Shown: piece after piece, positions 43,471 to 54,958 of the stretch
How positions within the stretch are numbered: position 1 is the first letter of the stretch
Layout of the letters: each line of letters starts with the position of its first letter
From: Aquamicrobium sp.
GTDB taxonomy: Bacteria > Pseudomonadota > Alphaproteobacteria > Rhizobiales > Rhizobiaceae
Assembly: GCF_023954335.1 (NCBI RefSeq)
Contig: NZ_JAMLIE010000001.1
Coordinates: forward strand, 124,001-188,000
Length of the DNA: 64,000 nt
Direction of reading: 5' to 3'
The notes under the pieces: model-generated
Databases searched by the model: none
What the model was told of the DNA's origin: nothing
The model's input: the letters and a program-made list of their open reading frames with translations, nothing else
Made by a program: the position numbers and the translations under genes

Positions 43471-44775
43471 ATGAACAGACGCAAGTTTCTTTTGGGCAGC
43501 GGCGGCGCGGCCGTGCTCGCCGGCCTGCCTGTGGCCTTCGCAAGCCCGGCCGCCGCGCAGAGCTCCGATTCTCGCGCCCGCATCGTCATCGCTGGCGCCG
43601 GCGCGGCCGGCCTCGCCATGGCCGCACGCTTGCGTCGCGGCATGCCGCGGGCGAGCATCGCCGTCATCGACGCCAAGAAGGAGCATCACTTCCAGCCCGG
43701 CTACACGCTGGTCGGCGCCGGCTTGTGGACGCCGGGGCAAGTCACGGAACGCAACGCCGACTACATGCCGCGCGGCGTCGAGTGGATCGAGGAGGCGGTC
43801 GCCGAGTTCGATCCCGAGGCCAACGCCGTCGTCACCGCTTCCGGCAGGCGCGCCGATTACGATTTCCTGATCGTCGCCACCGGGCTGAAGCTCGACTATA
43901 CAGCGATCGAGGGCATGGATGCGGCGCTGATCGGCAAGGACGGCATCGCCTCGATCTATGCCGGCCCCCATGAGGCCGCCGCCTCGGCCGCGGCCATCGA
44001 CCGCTTCCTCGAGACCGGCGGCGTCGGCCTGTTCGGCCGTCCGGCCGGCGAGATGAAATGCGCCGGTGCGCCGTTGAAGATCACCTTCGTCACCGACGAC
44101 AAGGCGCGCAGGCAGGGCCGGCGCGGCGCAGTCGAGCTGATCTACAACGCCCACGGCCCGGCCGTGTTCGCGGTTCCGCCGGTCAACGACAAGGTCAAGG
44201 AGATGTTTTCCGCCCGCGGCGTCGCGGTCAATTACGGCCATGTGCTGACCGCCATCGACCCCGGCGCGAAGCGCGCCACCTATCGCACCGAGGGCGGCGA
44301 CGTCACGCTCGACTACGACTTCATCCATGTCGTGCCGCCGATGCGCGCGCCCGACGCGGTGCGCGCGAGCCCTTTGCCATGGCGGGAGGGCAACCTCGCC
44401 GCCGATGGCTGGGTCGAGGCCGACAAGCCGACGCTGCGCCATCCGCGCTATGCCAATGTCTTTGCCGTCGGCGACATCGCCGGCGTGCCGCGCGGCAAGA
44501 CCGCCGCCTCGGTCAAGTGGCAGGTGCCGGTCGTCGCCGACAATTTGATCGCCGAGACGGCCGGGCGTACGGCGAGCGCCACCTATAACGGCTACACCTC
44601 CTGCCCGATGGTCACGGGCTACGGCAAGGCGATGCTGATCGAGTTCGACTATGACGGCACGCTGATCCCCTCCTTCCCCTTCATCGACCCGCTGAAGGAA
44701 CTGTGGGTGTCGTGGCTGATCGAGGAAAAGGGCCTGCTCGGCGCCTATCGCGCCATGCTGCGCGGCCGGGCCTGA
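43471..44775 (+). CDS. sqr: Sulfide:quinone oxidoreductase-like flavoprotein with Tat signal
   Basis: A 434-residue FAD protein. The dinucleotide-binding motif GAGAAG is at 42-47, and later FAVGDIAGVPRGKT contacts the flavin. Only two cysteines exist, C197 (EMKCAGAPLK) and C378 (TSCPMVTGYGK); these match the redox pair of type II SQR (the group of human SQOR), while the third cysteine of type I SQR is absent. The N-terminus MNRRKFLLGSGGAAVLAG is a Tat-like signal, with cleavage likely near AAAQ. Tat export would place the folded enzyme outside the inner membrane, oxidising sulfide and passing electrons to quinone. GGGGAGGA lies upstream of ATG 43471. Confidence 0.88.
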   Translation: MNRRKFLLGSGGAAVLAGLPVAFASPAAAQSSDSRARIVIAGAGAAGLAMAARLRRGMPRASIAVIDAKKEHHFQPGYTLVGAGLWTPGQVTERNADYMPRGVEWIEEAVAEFDPEANAVVTASGRRADYDFLIVATGLKLDYTAIEGMDAALIGKDGIASIYAGPHEAAASAAAIDRFLETGGVGLFGRPAGEMKCAGAPLKITFVTDDKARRQGRRGAVELIYNAHGPAVFAVPPVNDKVKEMFSARGVAVNYGHVLTAIDPGAKRATYRTEGGDVTLDYDFIHVVPPMRAPDAVRASPLPWREGNLAADGWVEADKPTLRHPRYANVFAVGDIAGVPRGKTAASVKWQVPVVADNLIAETAGRTASATYNGYTSCPMVTGYGKAMLIEFDYDGTLIPSFPFIDPLKELWVSWLIEEKGLLGAYRAMLRGRA

Positions 44776-44787
44776 GGAGGAAAGACA

Positions 44788-45162
44788 ATGAGCGATTTCA
44801 ACCCCGTCACCCTGTTCTTCATCCTGTCCGAAAGCATGGGCGGCTGGCTGTGGCTGCTGCTCGTCGCCGCCGTGCTGCTGCTCGGCGGCATCGTCCTCGG
44901 CTTCTCCCGGCTGCGCCGCGCCGGCCGGCCGGCGCGGCGGCCGCTGATGGCGGCGGCGATCATGGGCACGCTGGCGACGATCGTCTTCACCATCCTGATG
45001 CCGGCATGGACGCTCGCCGGCATCGACGCCTTCGCGTCCGGCCTCGACGTCGCCATCGCTATCCTGCTGGCGCTGGTTCCCGGCGTCATGATCGCCGCGC
45101 TCGTCTTCACCATGGCGTCGCTGCGCTGCGCCTCGCGCGGCCTGCGGACGCAGACTGCGTAA
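44788..45162 (+). CDS. Small membrane protein of the Trx-SQR operon
   Basis: A 124-residue protein with three to four hydrophobic segments (at about 5-38, 55-75 and 85-112) and a basic loop near residue 45. It starts 12 bases after the SQR-like gene. I do not recognise the family with certainty. Its conserved position after a sulfide-oxidation gene could mean a quinone-side membrane partner or sulfur-handling channel, but this is inference. Confidence 0.7.
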   Translation: MSDFNPVTLFFILSESMGGWLWLLLVAAVLLLGGIVLGFSRLRRAGRPARRPLMAAAIMGTLATIVFTILMPAWTLAGIDAFASGLDVAIAILLALVPGVMIAALVFTMASLRCASRGLRTQTA

Positions 45163-45167
45163 GAGGG

Positions 45168-46112
45168 TCAGCCGCCGGCCGGCGGGGCCTTGCCCGCCAG
45201 CCGGCGGAACCAGCCGGACAAGAGGAAAGGCGTCAGGTACATCGGGATCTGGAAGCAGCCGATGAACAACAGCAGCTCGTCGATGGTCGCGGCCGGCAGC
45301 ACGCTGAGGAACAGCGCCGCGTTGCGGTTGCCGGCGACGATGCCGATGGCCGGCGCGGCCGAGGGCTGGCGGCGCGCGACCAGCGCACTGACGGCGAGCT
45401 GGATCGGCATGTTGAGCGCAAAGGCGGCGGCGAGCGCGGCGAGGAGGCCCGGCCTGTCGTTGACGAGCGCCGGGCCGATCGCCGACATCAGGCCGATGAC
45501 GACGAGGCCGAGCAGCAGCGCCGCCAGCCCGTCCATGGCGAGGTAGGACCGCTCGCTCGCCCGGACGATGCCGAGCTTGCGCAGCACCACCGCGGCCGCG
45601 CCGGCGAGCGCGATCAGCGCCAGGAGCTCGAGCGCGGCGCGCACCACCGCCTGCGGGCTGCCGAAGGCGGGCATGACCATGAACACCGGAATGACGGTCG
45701 CCGGCAGGAGCGCCGTGCCGAGGACGAGCTGGCGCAGGGCCGGGGCCGGGTCGCCCCCGGCCATCAGCGTGATGTTGGGGCCCCCTGTGATCGGCGCGGC
45801 GGCGAGCACCAGCACCGCGCCCATCGCCAGCGGATGGGCGAGGACCCCCGCCGCCATGAAGAGCGCCGCGGCGGCGAGCGGCAGCGCGAGCTGGAACAGG
45901 ACCGCGAGCGCGGCGGCGCGATGCAACCCGCGCAAGCCGGCGACGAGCCCCTCGGGCCCCAGCCGCAGCATGGCGAGGAACAGCAGCCCGACGATCAGCG
46001 GGGCGATGGCCGGGCGGAACAGGAAGGCGAGGTCGGGCAGGAAGGCGCCGAGCAGAAGGCCCGCGATCAGCACGAGGCGCCCGTTGCGGGCAAGGAACGC
46101 CAGAACAGGCAC
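45168..46112 (-). CDS. Bile acid:sodium symporter (BASS)-like transporter
   Basis: A 314-residue protein with about 10 hydrophobic segments in the BASS/SBF pattern. Notable stretches are VLVLAAAPITGGPNITLMAGGDPA (crossover region) and SAAPAIGIVAGNRNAALFLSVLPA, both typical of the fold. The GTG at 46112 is chosen because it gives VPVLAFLARNGRLVLIAG at the N-terminus; no ribosome-binding site precedes it, but a 9-residue leader frame ends 2 bases upstream. Substrate unknown. It is convergent with the sulfide operon, 5 bases apart. Confidence 0.8.
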   Translation of the reverse strand: MPVLAFLARNGRLVLIAGLLLGAFLPDLAFLFRPAIAPLIVGLLFLAMLRLGPEGLVAGLRGLHRAAALAVLFQLALPLAAAALFMAAGVLAHPLAMGAVLVLAAAPITGGPNITLMAGGDPAPALRQLVLGTALLPATVIPVFMVMPAFGSPQAVVRAALELLALIALAGAAAVVLRKLGIVRASERSYLAMDGLAALLLGLVVIGLMSAIGPALVNDRPGLLAALAAAFALNMPIQLAVSALVARRQPSAAPAIGIVAGNRNAALFLSVLPAATIDELLLFIGCFQIPMYLTPFLLSGWFRRLAGKAPPAGG

Positions 46113-46114
46113 GG

Positions 46115-46144
46115 CTAGACCGTTTCGGCTTTTGACGAAAACAT
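46115..46144 (-). other. Possible leader peptide frame (9 residues) before the BASS-like gene
   Basis: ATG at 46144 with GGGGAGGAG 9 bases upstream opens MFSSKAETV and stops at TAG (46115-46117), 2 bases before the GTG start of the transporter. It may couple or restrict translation of the gene behind it. Confidence 0.4.
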
Positions 46145-46180
46145 GAAAACGCTCCTCCCCGTTTTGACGCGATCCCGAAC

Positions 46181-46203
46181 GGAAAGGCGCTTCACGCCTT
46201 TCC
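46181..46203 (-). terminator. Hairpin downstream of the TRAP/MarR operon
   Basis: GGAAAGGCG (46181-46189) and CGCCTTTCC (46195-46203) form a 9-bp stem with a 5-base loop. It lies just past the stop of the MarR-like gene; no T-run follows on the minus strand. Confidence 0.5.
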
Positions 46204-46213
46204 CGGAACCGCC

Positions 46214-46729
46214 CTAGAGCGACGCCGCCGCCCGCGCGGCCTGGTCGTAGGCGCCCGACAGCGCCCGCAGCACGGCGGCGATGCGCGACAGGTCCTGCGG
46301 GTCGTGGCCGAGCTGGCGCGCGGCGCGCACCACCAGCGCCTCGCGCACCTCGCCGTAGCGCCGGCACAGCCGCGTGCCCTCCTCGGTGATGGCGATGGTC
46401 TTCTCCTTGCCGACCCGCCCGGTCTTCACCAGCCCGTGCTCGACCAGCTTCTTGATGGCGTAGCTGGCCAAATGCGTGTCCTCGATGTTGAGAACGAGGC
46501 AGATGTCGGCCAGCGTCTTCGGCCGCTCGCGGTGGTTGACGAGATGCACGATCAGCACCTCGAGCGGCGACATCGCCGGCCCGCCCGCCGCCGCCATGCA
46601 GCGCACCGTCCAGCGCTGGAAGGCGTTGTTGGTCATGGTCAGCGCGAACTCGATCTCCGACAGCGCCGGCAGGCTGGAATTCGCCAGATGCGCCGAGGAG
46701 ACGACCGGCCCGATCGCCGCCGCTATCAA
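46214..46729 (-). CDS. MarR-like winged-helix regulator coupled to dctM
   Basis: A 171-residue regulator. The winged-helix core reads LEVLIVHLVNHRERPKTLADICLVLNIEDTHLASYAIKKL and VKTGRVGKEKTIAITEEG (wing). It resembles a group of MarR-like proteins encoded beside TRAP transporters. The start is TTG 46729, which overlaps the dctM stop (TTGA); there is no in-frame ATG in the correct place. As the last gene of the TRAP operon it is a likely local regulator, perhaps acting at the 49.8-kb intergenic site. Confidence 0.8.
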   Translation of the reverse strand: MIAAAIGPVVSSAHLANSSLPALSEIEFALTMTNNAFQRWTVRCMAAAGGPAMSPLEVLIVHLVNHRERPKTLADICLVLNIEDTHLASYAIKKLVEHGLVKTGRVGKEKTIAITEEGTRLCRRYGEVREALVVRAARQLGHDPQDLSRIAAVLRALSGAYDQAARAAASL

Positions 46730-48030
46730 TTGCTCATCATCGTGCCGGGCAGCCACAGCGCAATCTCCGGGAAAACGGTCAGGATGGCCGTCGCCAATAC
46801 CAGAAGCAGGAAGAACGGCAACGCGTAATAGGCGATCTCGAAGATGTTGCGCCCCGTTATCGACTGGATGACGAACAGGTTGAACCCGACCGGCGGCGTG
46901 ATCTGGCTCATCTCGACCACAAGCACGAGGAAGATGCCGAACCAGATCGGGTCGATGCCGGCGGCGAGCACCATGGGCAGGATGATCGACGTCGTCAGCA
47001 CCACGATGGAGATGCCGTCGAGGAAGCAGCCGAGCACGATGAAGAAGACGAGCAGCACGGCCAGCAGCGCGTAGTGCGAGAAGCCCTGCTCGCCGATCCA
47101 GGCGGCGAGGATGCGCGGCACGCCGGTGAAGCCCATGGCGACGGTGAGGAACGAGGCGCCGGCGAGGATGAAGGCGATCATGCAGCTGGTGATCGCCGCC
47201 CCGCGCAGCGCGGTGACGAAGCTGTCGCGGTCGAGGCCGCCGGAGAACCAGGCGATGGCCAGCGCCCCGGCGACGCCGAGCACCGCCGCCTCGGTCGGCG
47301 AGGCGAAGCCGGCATAGATCGAGCCGATGACCGCGACGATGAGCAGCACCGTCGGCAGGAGCAGGCCGAGCGCGCGCAGCTTCTCGCCCGGGCCCGCCTT
47401 CGGTTCGGGCGGCGGCATGCCGTCGCGGTTCAGGAGCGCCCAGACCATGACATAGGCCGAGAACAGCGCGGCGAGCAGGATCCCGGGCCCGACACCGGCG
47501 AGGAACAGCCGCGCGATCGACTGCTCGGTCGCCGCGCCGTAGACGATCATGATGATCGACGGCGGGATCAGGAAGCCGAACGTGCCGGAACCGGCCAGCG
47601 TGCCGATGGCGATTCTGGGATCGTAGCCGCGCCGCTTCAGCTCGGGCAGCGACATGCGCCCGACGGTGGCGGTGGTGGCCGCCGACGAGCCGGAGACGCA
47701 GGCGAACAGCGCGCAGCCGAAGACGTTGACATGCAGCAGCCGGCCGGGCAGCCGGCGCGTGAACGGCGCCAGCCCCTCGAACATGTCGGAGGACAGGCGC
47801 GAGCGGAACAGGATCTCGCCCATCCAGATGAACATCGGCAGCGCGGTCAAATCCCAGACGTTCATCGACCCCCAGACGCGGCGGGCGAAGACGGAGGCGA
47901 CCGGCGCGTTGGAGGCGAGCTCCATCGCCACCAGCCCGACGGCCATCAGCGCGAAGCCGACCCAAAGGCCCGCGAGCAGCAGGCCGAACAGCACGACGAC
48001 GAGGAGGAGGGAAAGCAGGCCGATATCCAT
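46726..48030 (-). CDS. dctM: TRAP transporter large permease DctM
   Basis: A 434-residue membrane protein with about 12 hydrophobic segments. Family stretches include GWGLMAVGLVAMEL-type openings, PELKRRGYDPRIAIGTLAGSGTFGFLIPPSIIMIVYG and FLDGISIVVLTTSIILPMV. It forms the carrier with the small subunit DctQ and takes substrate from the DctP binding protein using the sodium gradient. The start lies 1 base after the dctQ stop. Confidence 0.93.
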   Translation of the reverse strand: MDIGLLSLLLVVVLFGLLLAGLWVGFALMAVGLVAMELASNAPVASVFARRVWGSMNVWDLTALPMFIWMGEILFRSRLSSDMFEGLAPFTRRLPGRLLHVNVFGCALFACVSGSSAATTATVGRMSLPELKRRGYDPRIAIGTLAGSGTFGFLIPPSIIMIVYGAATEQSIARLFLAGVGPGILLAALFSAYVMVWALLNRDGMPPPEPKAGPGEKLRALGLLLPTVLLIVAVIGSIYAGFASPTEAAVLGVAGALAIAWFSGGLDRDSFVTALRGAAITSCMIAFILAGASFLTVAMGFTGVPRILAAWIGEQGFSHYALLAVLLVFFIVLGCFLDGISIVVLTTSIILPMVLAAGIDPIWFGIFLVLVVEMSQITPPVGFNLFVIQSITGRNIFEIAYYALPFFLLLVLATAILTVFPEIALWLPGTMMSN

Positions 48031-48031
48031 C

Positions 48032-48601
48032 TCAGTGCCCTCCCTCGGCGGCTTCGCGCCGGTTCTCGACGGTGCGGAAGGCGGCCTCGCCCCCGCGCAG
48101 CATGGAAACGAGCTCGTCGAGGAGCGCGATGGCGAAGATGACGAGCCCCAGCATCATCACGCCCTGCGGGATCCACAGCGGGATGGCGATGATCCCGACC
48201 GAGACCGAGCCGCGCTCGAAGGACGCCCGTGTCAGCAGCCACACCGACCAGACCGCGAAGGCGGTGAGGCCGAGCGCCGAGAGAAGGACGACGACCGTCA
48301 TGATCCGGTCGCCGCGCGGGCCGAACCAGCGCATCAGCAGCGTGACGCGGACATGGCCGGCCGCGCGCAACGTCGCGGCCAGCGCCAGGAAGGCGGAGGC
48401 GACGAACAGGAAGCCGCCGATCTCGGCCAGCGACGGGATGGTGAAGCCGTAGCGCGGCAGGCCGAGGAAGACGGCGACCGCGTCGACCATGCGCGCCGCG
48501 ACCTGGACGAATACCAGAACCGCGATGGCGATCATGGACAGGCACGCGCCGACGAGGGCGGCACCGTAGAGGGCATCGAGCGCCTTGCGCATCTTGAGCA
48601 T
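48032..48601 (-). CDS. dctQ: TRAP transporter small permease DctQ
   Basis: A 189-residue protein with four hydrophobic segments. FIPSLAEIGGFLFVASAFLALAATLRAAGHVRVTLL-type sequence carries the GHVRV motif of DctQ proteins. It partners with DctM in the membrane. The start is ATG 48601 or ATG 48592, three codons apart; the first is used here. The gene lies between the dctP-proximal hairpin and dctM. Confidence 0.9.
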   Translation of the reverse strand: MLKMRKALDALYGAALVGACLSMIAIAVLVFVQVAARMVDAVAVFLGLPRYGFTIPSLAEIGGFLFVASAFLALAATLRAAGHVRVTLLMRWFGPRGDRIMTVVVLLSALGLTAFAVWSVWLLTRASFERGSVSVGIIAIPLWIPQGVMMLGLVIFAIALLDELVSMLRGGEAAFRTVENRREAAEGGH

Positions 48602-48634
48602 CCCCGAAGCGAGGCGGCGGGCCGGAACGTCGGA

Positions 48635-48660
48635 CCGAAAGCCGAAAGGCCGGCTTTCGG
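48635..48660 (-). terminator. Attenuating hairpin between dctP and dctQ
   Basis: CCGAAAGCCG (48635-48644) and CGGCTTTCGG (48651-48660) form a perfect 10-bp stem with a 6-base loop. Placed after dctP, it would let binding protein be made in excess over the permeases. Confidence 0.55.
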
Positions 48661-48741
48661 AACGCGCCGCCCGGCAGGAAGCGGGAGCCTTGCCGCGCCC
48701 CGGCGGGACGTTGCGGCGCTCCGGCCCGTCCGCGCTGCGCC

Positions 48742-49722
48742 TTACTGGTTGCGATAGGCCTCGACGGCCGCCTTGCCGGCCTCGGAGGCGCTGGCTTCCC
48801 ATTCGGCGGTCATGGTCTGGCCGATCTCCTGGAGCTTGGCCGCCAGCGCCTCGGTCGGCTGCGACACCTTCATGCCGCCGGCCTCGAGCTCGGCGATCTT
48901 GGCCGAGGTCTCCTCCTTGGACATCTCGAGCCCGCGCGCCTCGGCGGCGGCGGCCGCGTCGAGCAGCGCCTTGCGCTCGTCCTCGCCGAGAGCCTCGAGC
49001 GCGGCCGTGTTGACGACGATGATGTTCTTCGGCAGCCAGGCCTGGGTGTCGATGTAATAGGTGACGAAGTCCCACGCCTTGGCGTTGGCGCCGGTCGAGG
49101 GCGAGGTGATCATCGCCTCGACGCGCCCGGTGGAGAACGCGGTCGGGATATCGGTCTCCTCGACCTGCGTCGGCGTCGCGCCGAGCAGGGTGGCGAGCCG
49201 CTCGGTGGCGACGTTGTAGGCGCGGAACTTCAGGCCCTGCATCTGCGCCGGGTCGGTCACCTCGGTCTTGAGGTAAAGGCTCTGGCCCGGCCACGGCACG
49301 GCGTAGAGCACGGTCAGCCCCTCTTCGGCCAGCTTGGCGGAGACCGCCTCGCGCGAGGCCTCCCACAGCTTCTGCGCCTCGTCATAGGAGGAGGCGAGGA
49401 AGGGGATGGAATCGAGCGCGAAGATCGGGTCCTCGTTGGCGAGGCGCGACAGGAGGAACTCGCCGATCGGCACCGAGCCGTCGACCACGGCGTCCTTGAT
49501 CTCGGCATGGCCGAACAGCGAATTGGCCGAATGGACGGTGATCGTCAGGCCGCCGTTGGTCGCCGCCTTCACCTCTTCCGCGAACTGGTGGATGTTCTTG
49601 GTGTGGAAGATGCCGTCGCCATAGGGCGTGGGCATGTCCCATGCGGTCTGGGCAAAAGCGGCGGACGCCGCGAGCGTGACGAAAGCGGCGCCGAGCAGGC
49701 CTGCGCGCGTGAAATGCTTCAT
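48742..49722 (-). CDS. dctP: TRAP transporter substrate-binding protein DctP
   Basis: A 326-residue periplasmic protein with signal peptide MKHFTRAGLLGAAFVTLAASAAFAQ. Family signatures are FHTKNIHQFAEEVKAATNGGLTITVH, IPFLASSYDEAQKLW and AMITSPSTGANAKAWDF, with the ligand-anchoring arginine expected in LKFRAYN. The context with a 5-oxoprolinase suggests it binds 5-oxoproline or a related small carboxylate. It is the first gene of the dctP-dctQ-dctM-marR operon. Confidence 0.93.
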   Translation of the reverse strand: MKHFTRAGLLGAAFVTLAASAAFAQTAWDMPTPYGDGIFHTKNIHQFAEEVKAATNGGLTITVHSANSLFGHAEIKDAVVDGSVPIGEFLLSRLANEDPIFALDSIPFLASSYDEAQKLWEASREAVSAKLAEEGLTVLYAVPWPGQSLYLKTEVTDPAQMQGLKFRAYNVATERLATLLGATPTQVEETDIPTAFSTGRVEAMITSPSTGANAKAWDFVTYYIDTQAWLPKNIIVVNTAALEALGEDERKALLDAAAAAEARGLEMSKEETSAKIAELEAGGMKVSQPTEALAAKLQEIGQTMTAEWEASASEAGKAAVEAYRNQ

Positions 49723-49802
49723 ATCCCTGTTTCCCTCTGTCGGTTGCGATGCCGGTTATGATCGGTCTTTTCGCCGCGCCGGACGCGCGGCACTGATCGA
49801 AA

Positions 49803-49842
49803 GTTGACAGCTCACCCACAATTTGTCAACGATTTGTCAGCG
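49803..49842. promoter_or_regulatory. Candidate operator between the TRAP and oxoprolinase genes
   Basis: GTTGACA (49803-49809) and TGTCAAC (49824-49830) form a 7-bp dyad with a 14-base spacer. ATTTGTCAACG (49821-49831) is followed at once by ATTTGTCAGCG (49832-49842), a tandem 11-bp repeat with one mismatch. Placed between divergent genes it could regulate both. Confidence 0.6.
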
Positions 49843-49888
49843 AAGGGCGCAAGATCGCCACGCGAGGGGTTCAACCGGGAGAAAACCG

Positions 49889-53569
<3,681 letters not shown>

Positions 53570-53580
53570 AGGCCGGCATG

Positions 53581-53608
53581 AAAAAGGGGGGCGAAAAGCC
53601 CCCTTTTC
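53581..53608. terminator. Bidirectional intrinsic terminator
   Basis: A run AAAAGGGGGGC, a GAAAA loop and GCCCCCTTTT form a strong stem flanked by A and T runs on both sides. It lies between the convergent oxoprolinase and M29 peptidase genes and suits termination of both. Confidence 0.85.
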
Positions 53609-53631
53609 TCATTCGCCCGCGACGCGGTCGC

Positions 53632-54870
53632 TCAAGCCCACTCGCCCTTGCGGAACACCGGCACCAGCCCGCCGTCGGGCGTAATGCCGTCGATGTCGAC
53701 CTTGTCGGAGCCGATCATCCAGTCGATGTGGATCAGGCTCGTATTGCCGCCCTGCGCCGCGATCTGATCCGGCGTGAGCTTGTCGCCGCCGACGAAGCAC
53801 TTGGCATAGCACTGGCCGAGCGCGATGTGGCACGAGGCGTTCTCGTCGAACAGCGTGTTGTAGAACAGGATGCCGCTCTTCGAGATCGGCGACGAATGCG
53901 GCACCAGCGCCACCTCGCCGAGCCGCCGCGCGCCCTCGTCGGTGTCGAGCACCTTGTTCAGCACCGCCTCGCCGCGCGCCGCCTTGGCCTCGACGATGCG
54001 CCCGCTCTCGAAGCGCACGGAAATGTCGTCGATCAGCGTGCCCTGGTAGGACAGCGGCTTGGTGCTCGACACATGGCCCTCGACGCGCAGCGCGTGCGGC
54101 GTGGTGAACACCTCCTCGGTCGGGATGTTGGCGTTGCAGACGATGCCGTTCCTGGCCGTCGAGGCGCCGCCCTGCCATTCGTGGCCGTCCGCGAGACCCA
54201 CGGTCAGGTCCGTGCCCGGCCCGGTGAAGCGCAGCGCCGAGAACCGCTCGCCGTTCAGCCAGTCGCGGCGCACCGCGAGCGCCTTGTTGTGCGCGGCCCA
54301 TGCCGCGACCGGGTCGTCGCCGTCGACGCGCGAGGCGGAAAAGATGGCGTCGGCCAGCTTTCGAACCGCCGTCGCCTCGTCGTCGCCCGCAAACACCAGC
54401 TTCGCCCACGCGCTGCCGGGAAAGGCGACGATGTTCCAGTTGATGTCGAAGCCGGCGATCTTCTCCAGCGCCGGCTTGTAGGTCATGGAATTGACCTTGT
54501 TGGCGCGCGCCACCTTTTCCGGGTCCTCGCCTGAGAGCAGCATCGGGTTGTCGCCGACGATGGCGAGCCGCGCCGTATTCTGCGAGAACGCCTTGGCCAT
54601 GCCCTCGTAGAGCCAGCCGGCCGCGCGGTCGAACGAGGCGTCCGGCGCGTTGCGATAGCGGGCGAGCGCGATCTCCTCGTCGGCGAGGAACGGCGTCACC
54701 AGCCCGGCGCCCGCCTTGTAGGCGTGGGCCGCGATCAGCCTGACCAGCGGCAGCGCCGCCGTCGGCGCGGTCAGCAGGAGGTCCTGCCCCGGCTGGAGGT
54801 TGAGGCCGACCCTGACGGCGACCTCGGCCAGACGGTCGAGCTTTGCCGGGTCGATGGCTGGACTGGTCAT
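53632..54870 (-). CDS. M29-family aminopeptidase (AmpS/AmpT type)
   Basis: A 412-residue metallo-aminopeptidase. Family segments are VGLNLQPGQDLLLTAPTAALPLVR, GPGTDLTVGLADGHEWQGG, NIPTEEVFTTPHALRVEGHV (first metal glutamate) and LGEVALVPHSSPISKSG, NENASCHIALGQCY-like and IHIDWMIGSDKVDIDGI near the C-terminus. These enzymes remove N-terminal residues from peptides. In this location it may supply amino acids or N-terminal pyroglutamyl products to the neighbouring oxoprolinase pathway. ATG 54870 is chosen. Confidence 0.9.
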   Translation of the reverse strand: MTSPAIDPAKLDRLAEVAVRVGLNLQPGQDLLLTAPTAALPLVRLIAAHAYKAGAGLVTPFLADEEIALARYRNAPDASFDRAAGWLYEGMAKAFSQNTARLAIVGDNPMLLSGEDPEKVARANKVNSMTYKPALEKIAGFDINWNIVAFPGSAWAKLVFAGDDEATAVRKLADAIFSASRVDGDDPVAAWAAHNKALAVRRDWLNGERFSALRFTGPGTDLTVGLADGHEWQGGASTARNGIVCNANIPTEEVFTTPHALRVEGHVSSTKPLSYQGTLIDDISVRFESGRIVEAKAARGEAVLNKVLDTDEGARRLGEVALVPHSSPISKSGILFYNTLFDENASCHIALGQCYAKCFVGGDKLTPDQIAAQGGNTSLIHIDWMIGSDKVDIDGITPDGGLVPVFRKGEWA

Positions 54871-54958
54871 GATCTCTTTCCCATGAAGCGTGGTGTTCGG
54901 CCCTGATTGCGCCATCGCGGCCATGACGGCAAGCGGAGAATCCTCGGGCGAAGAATCC

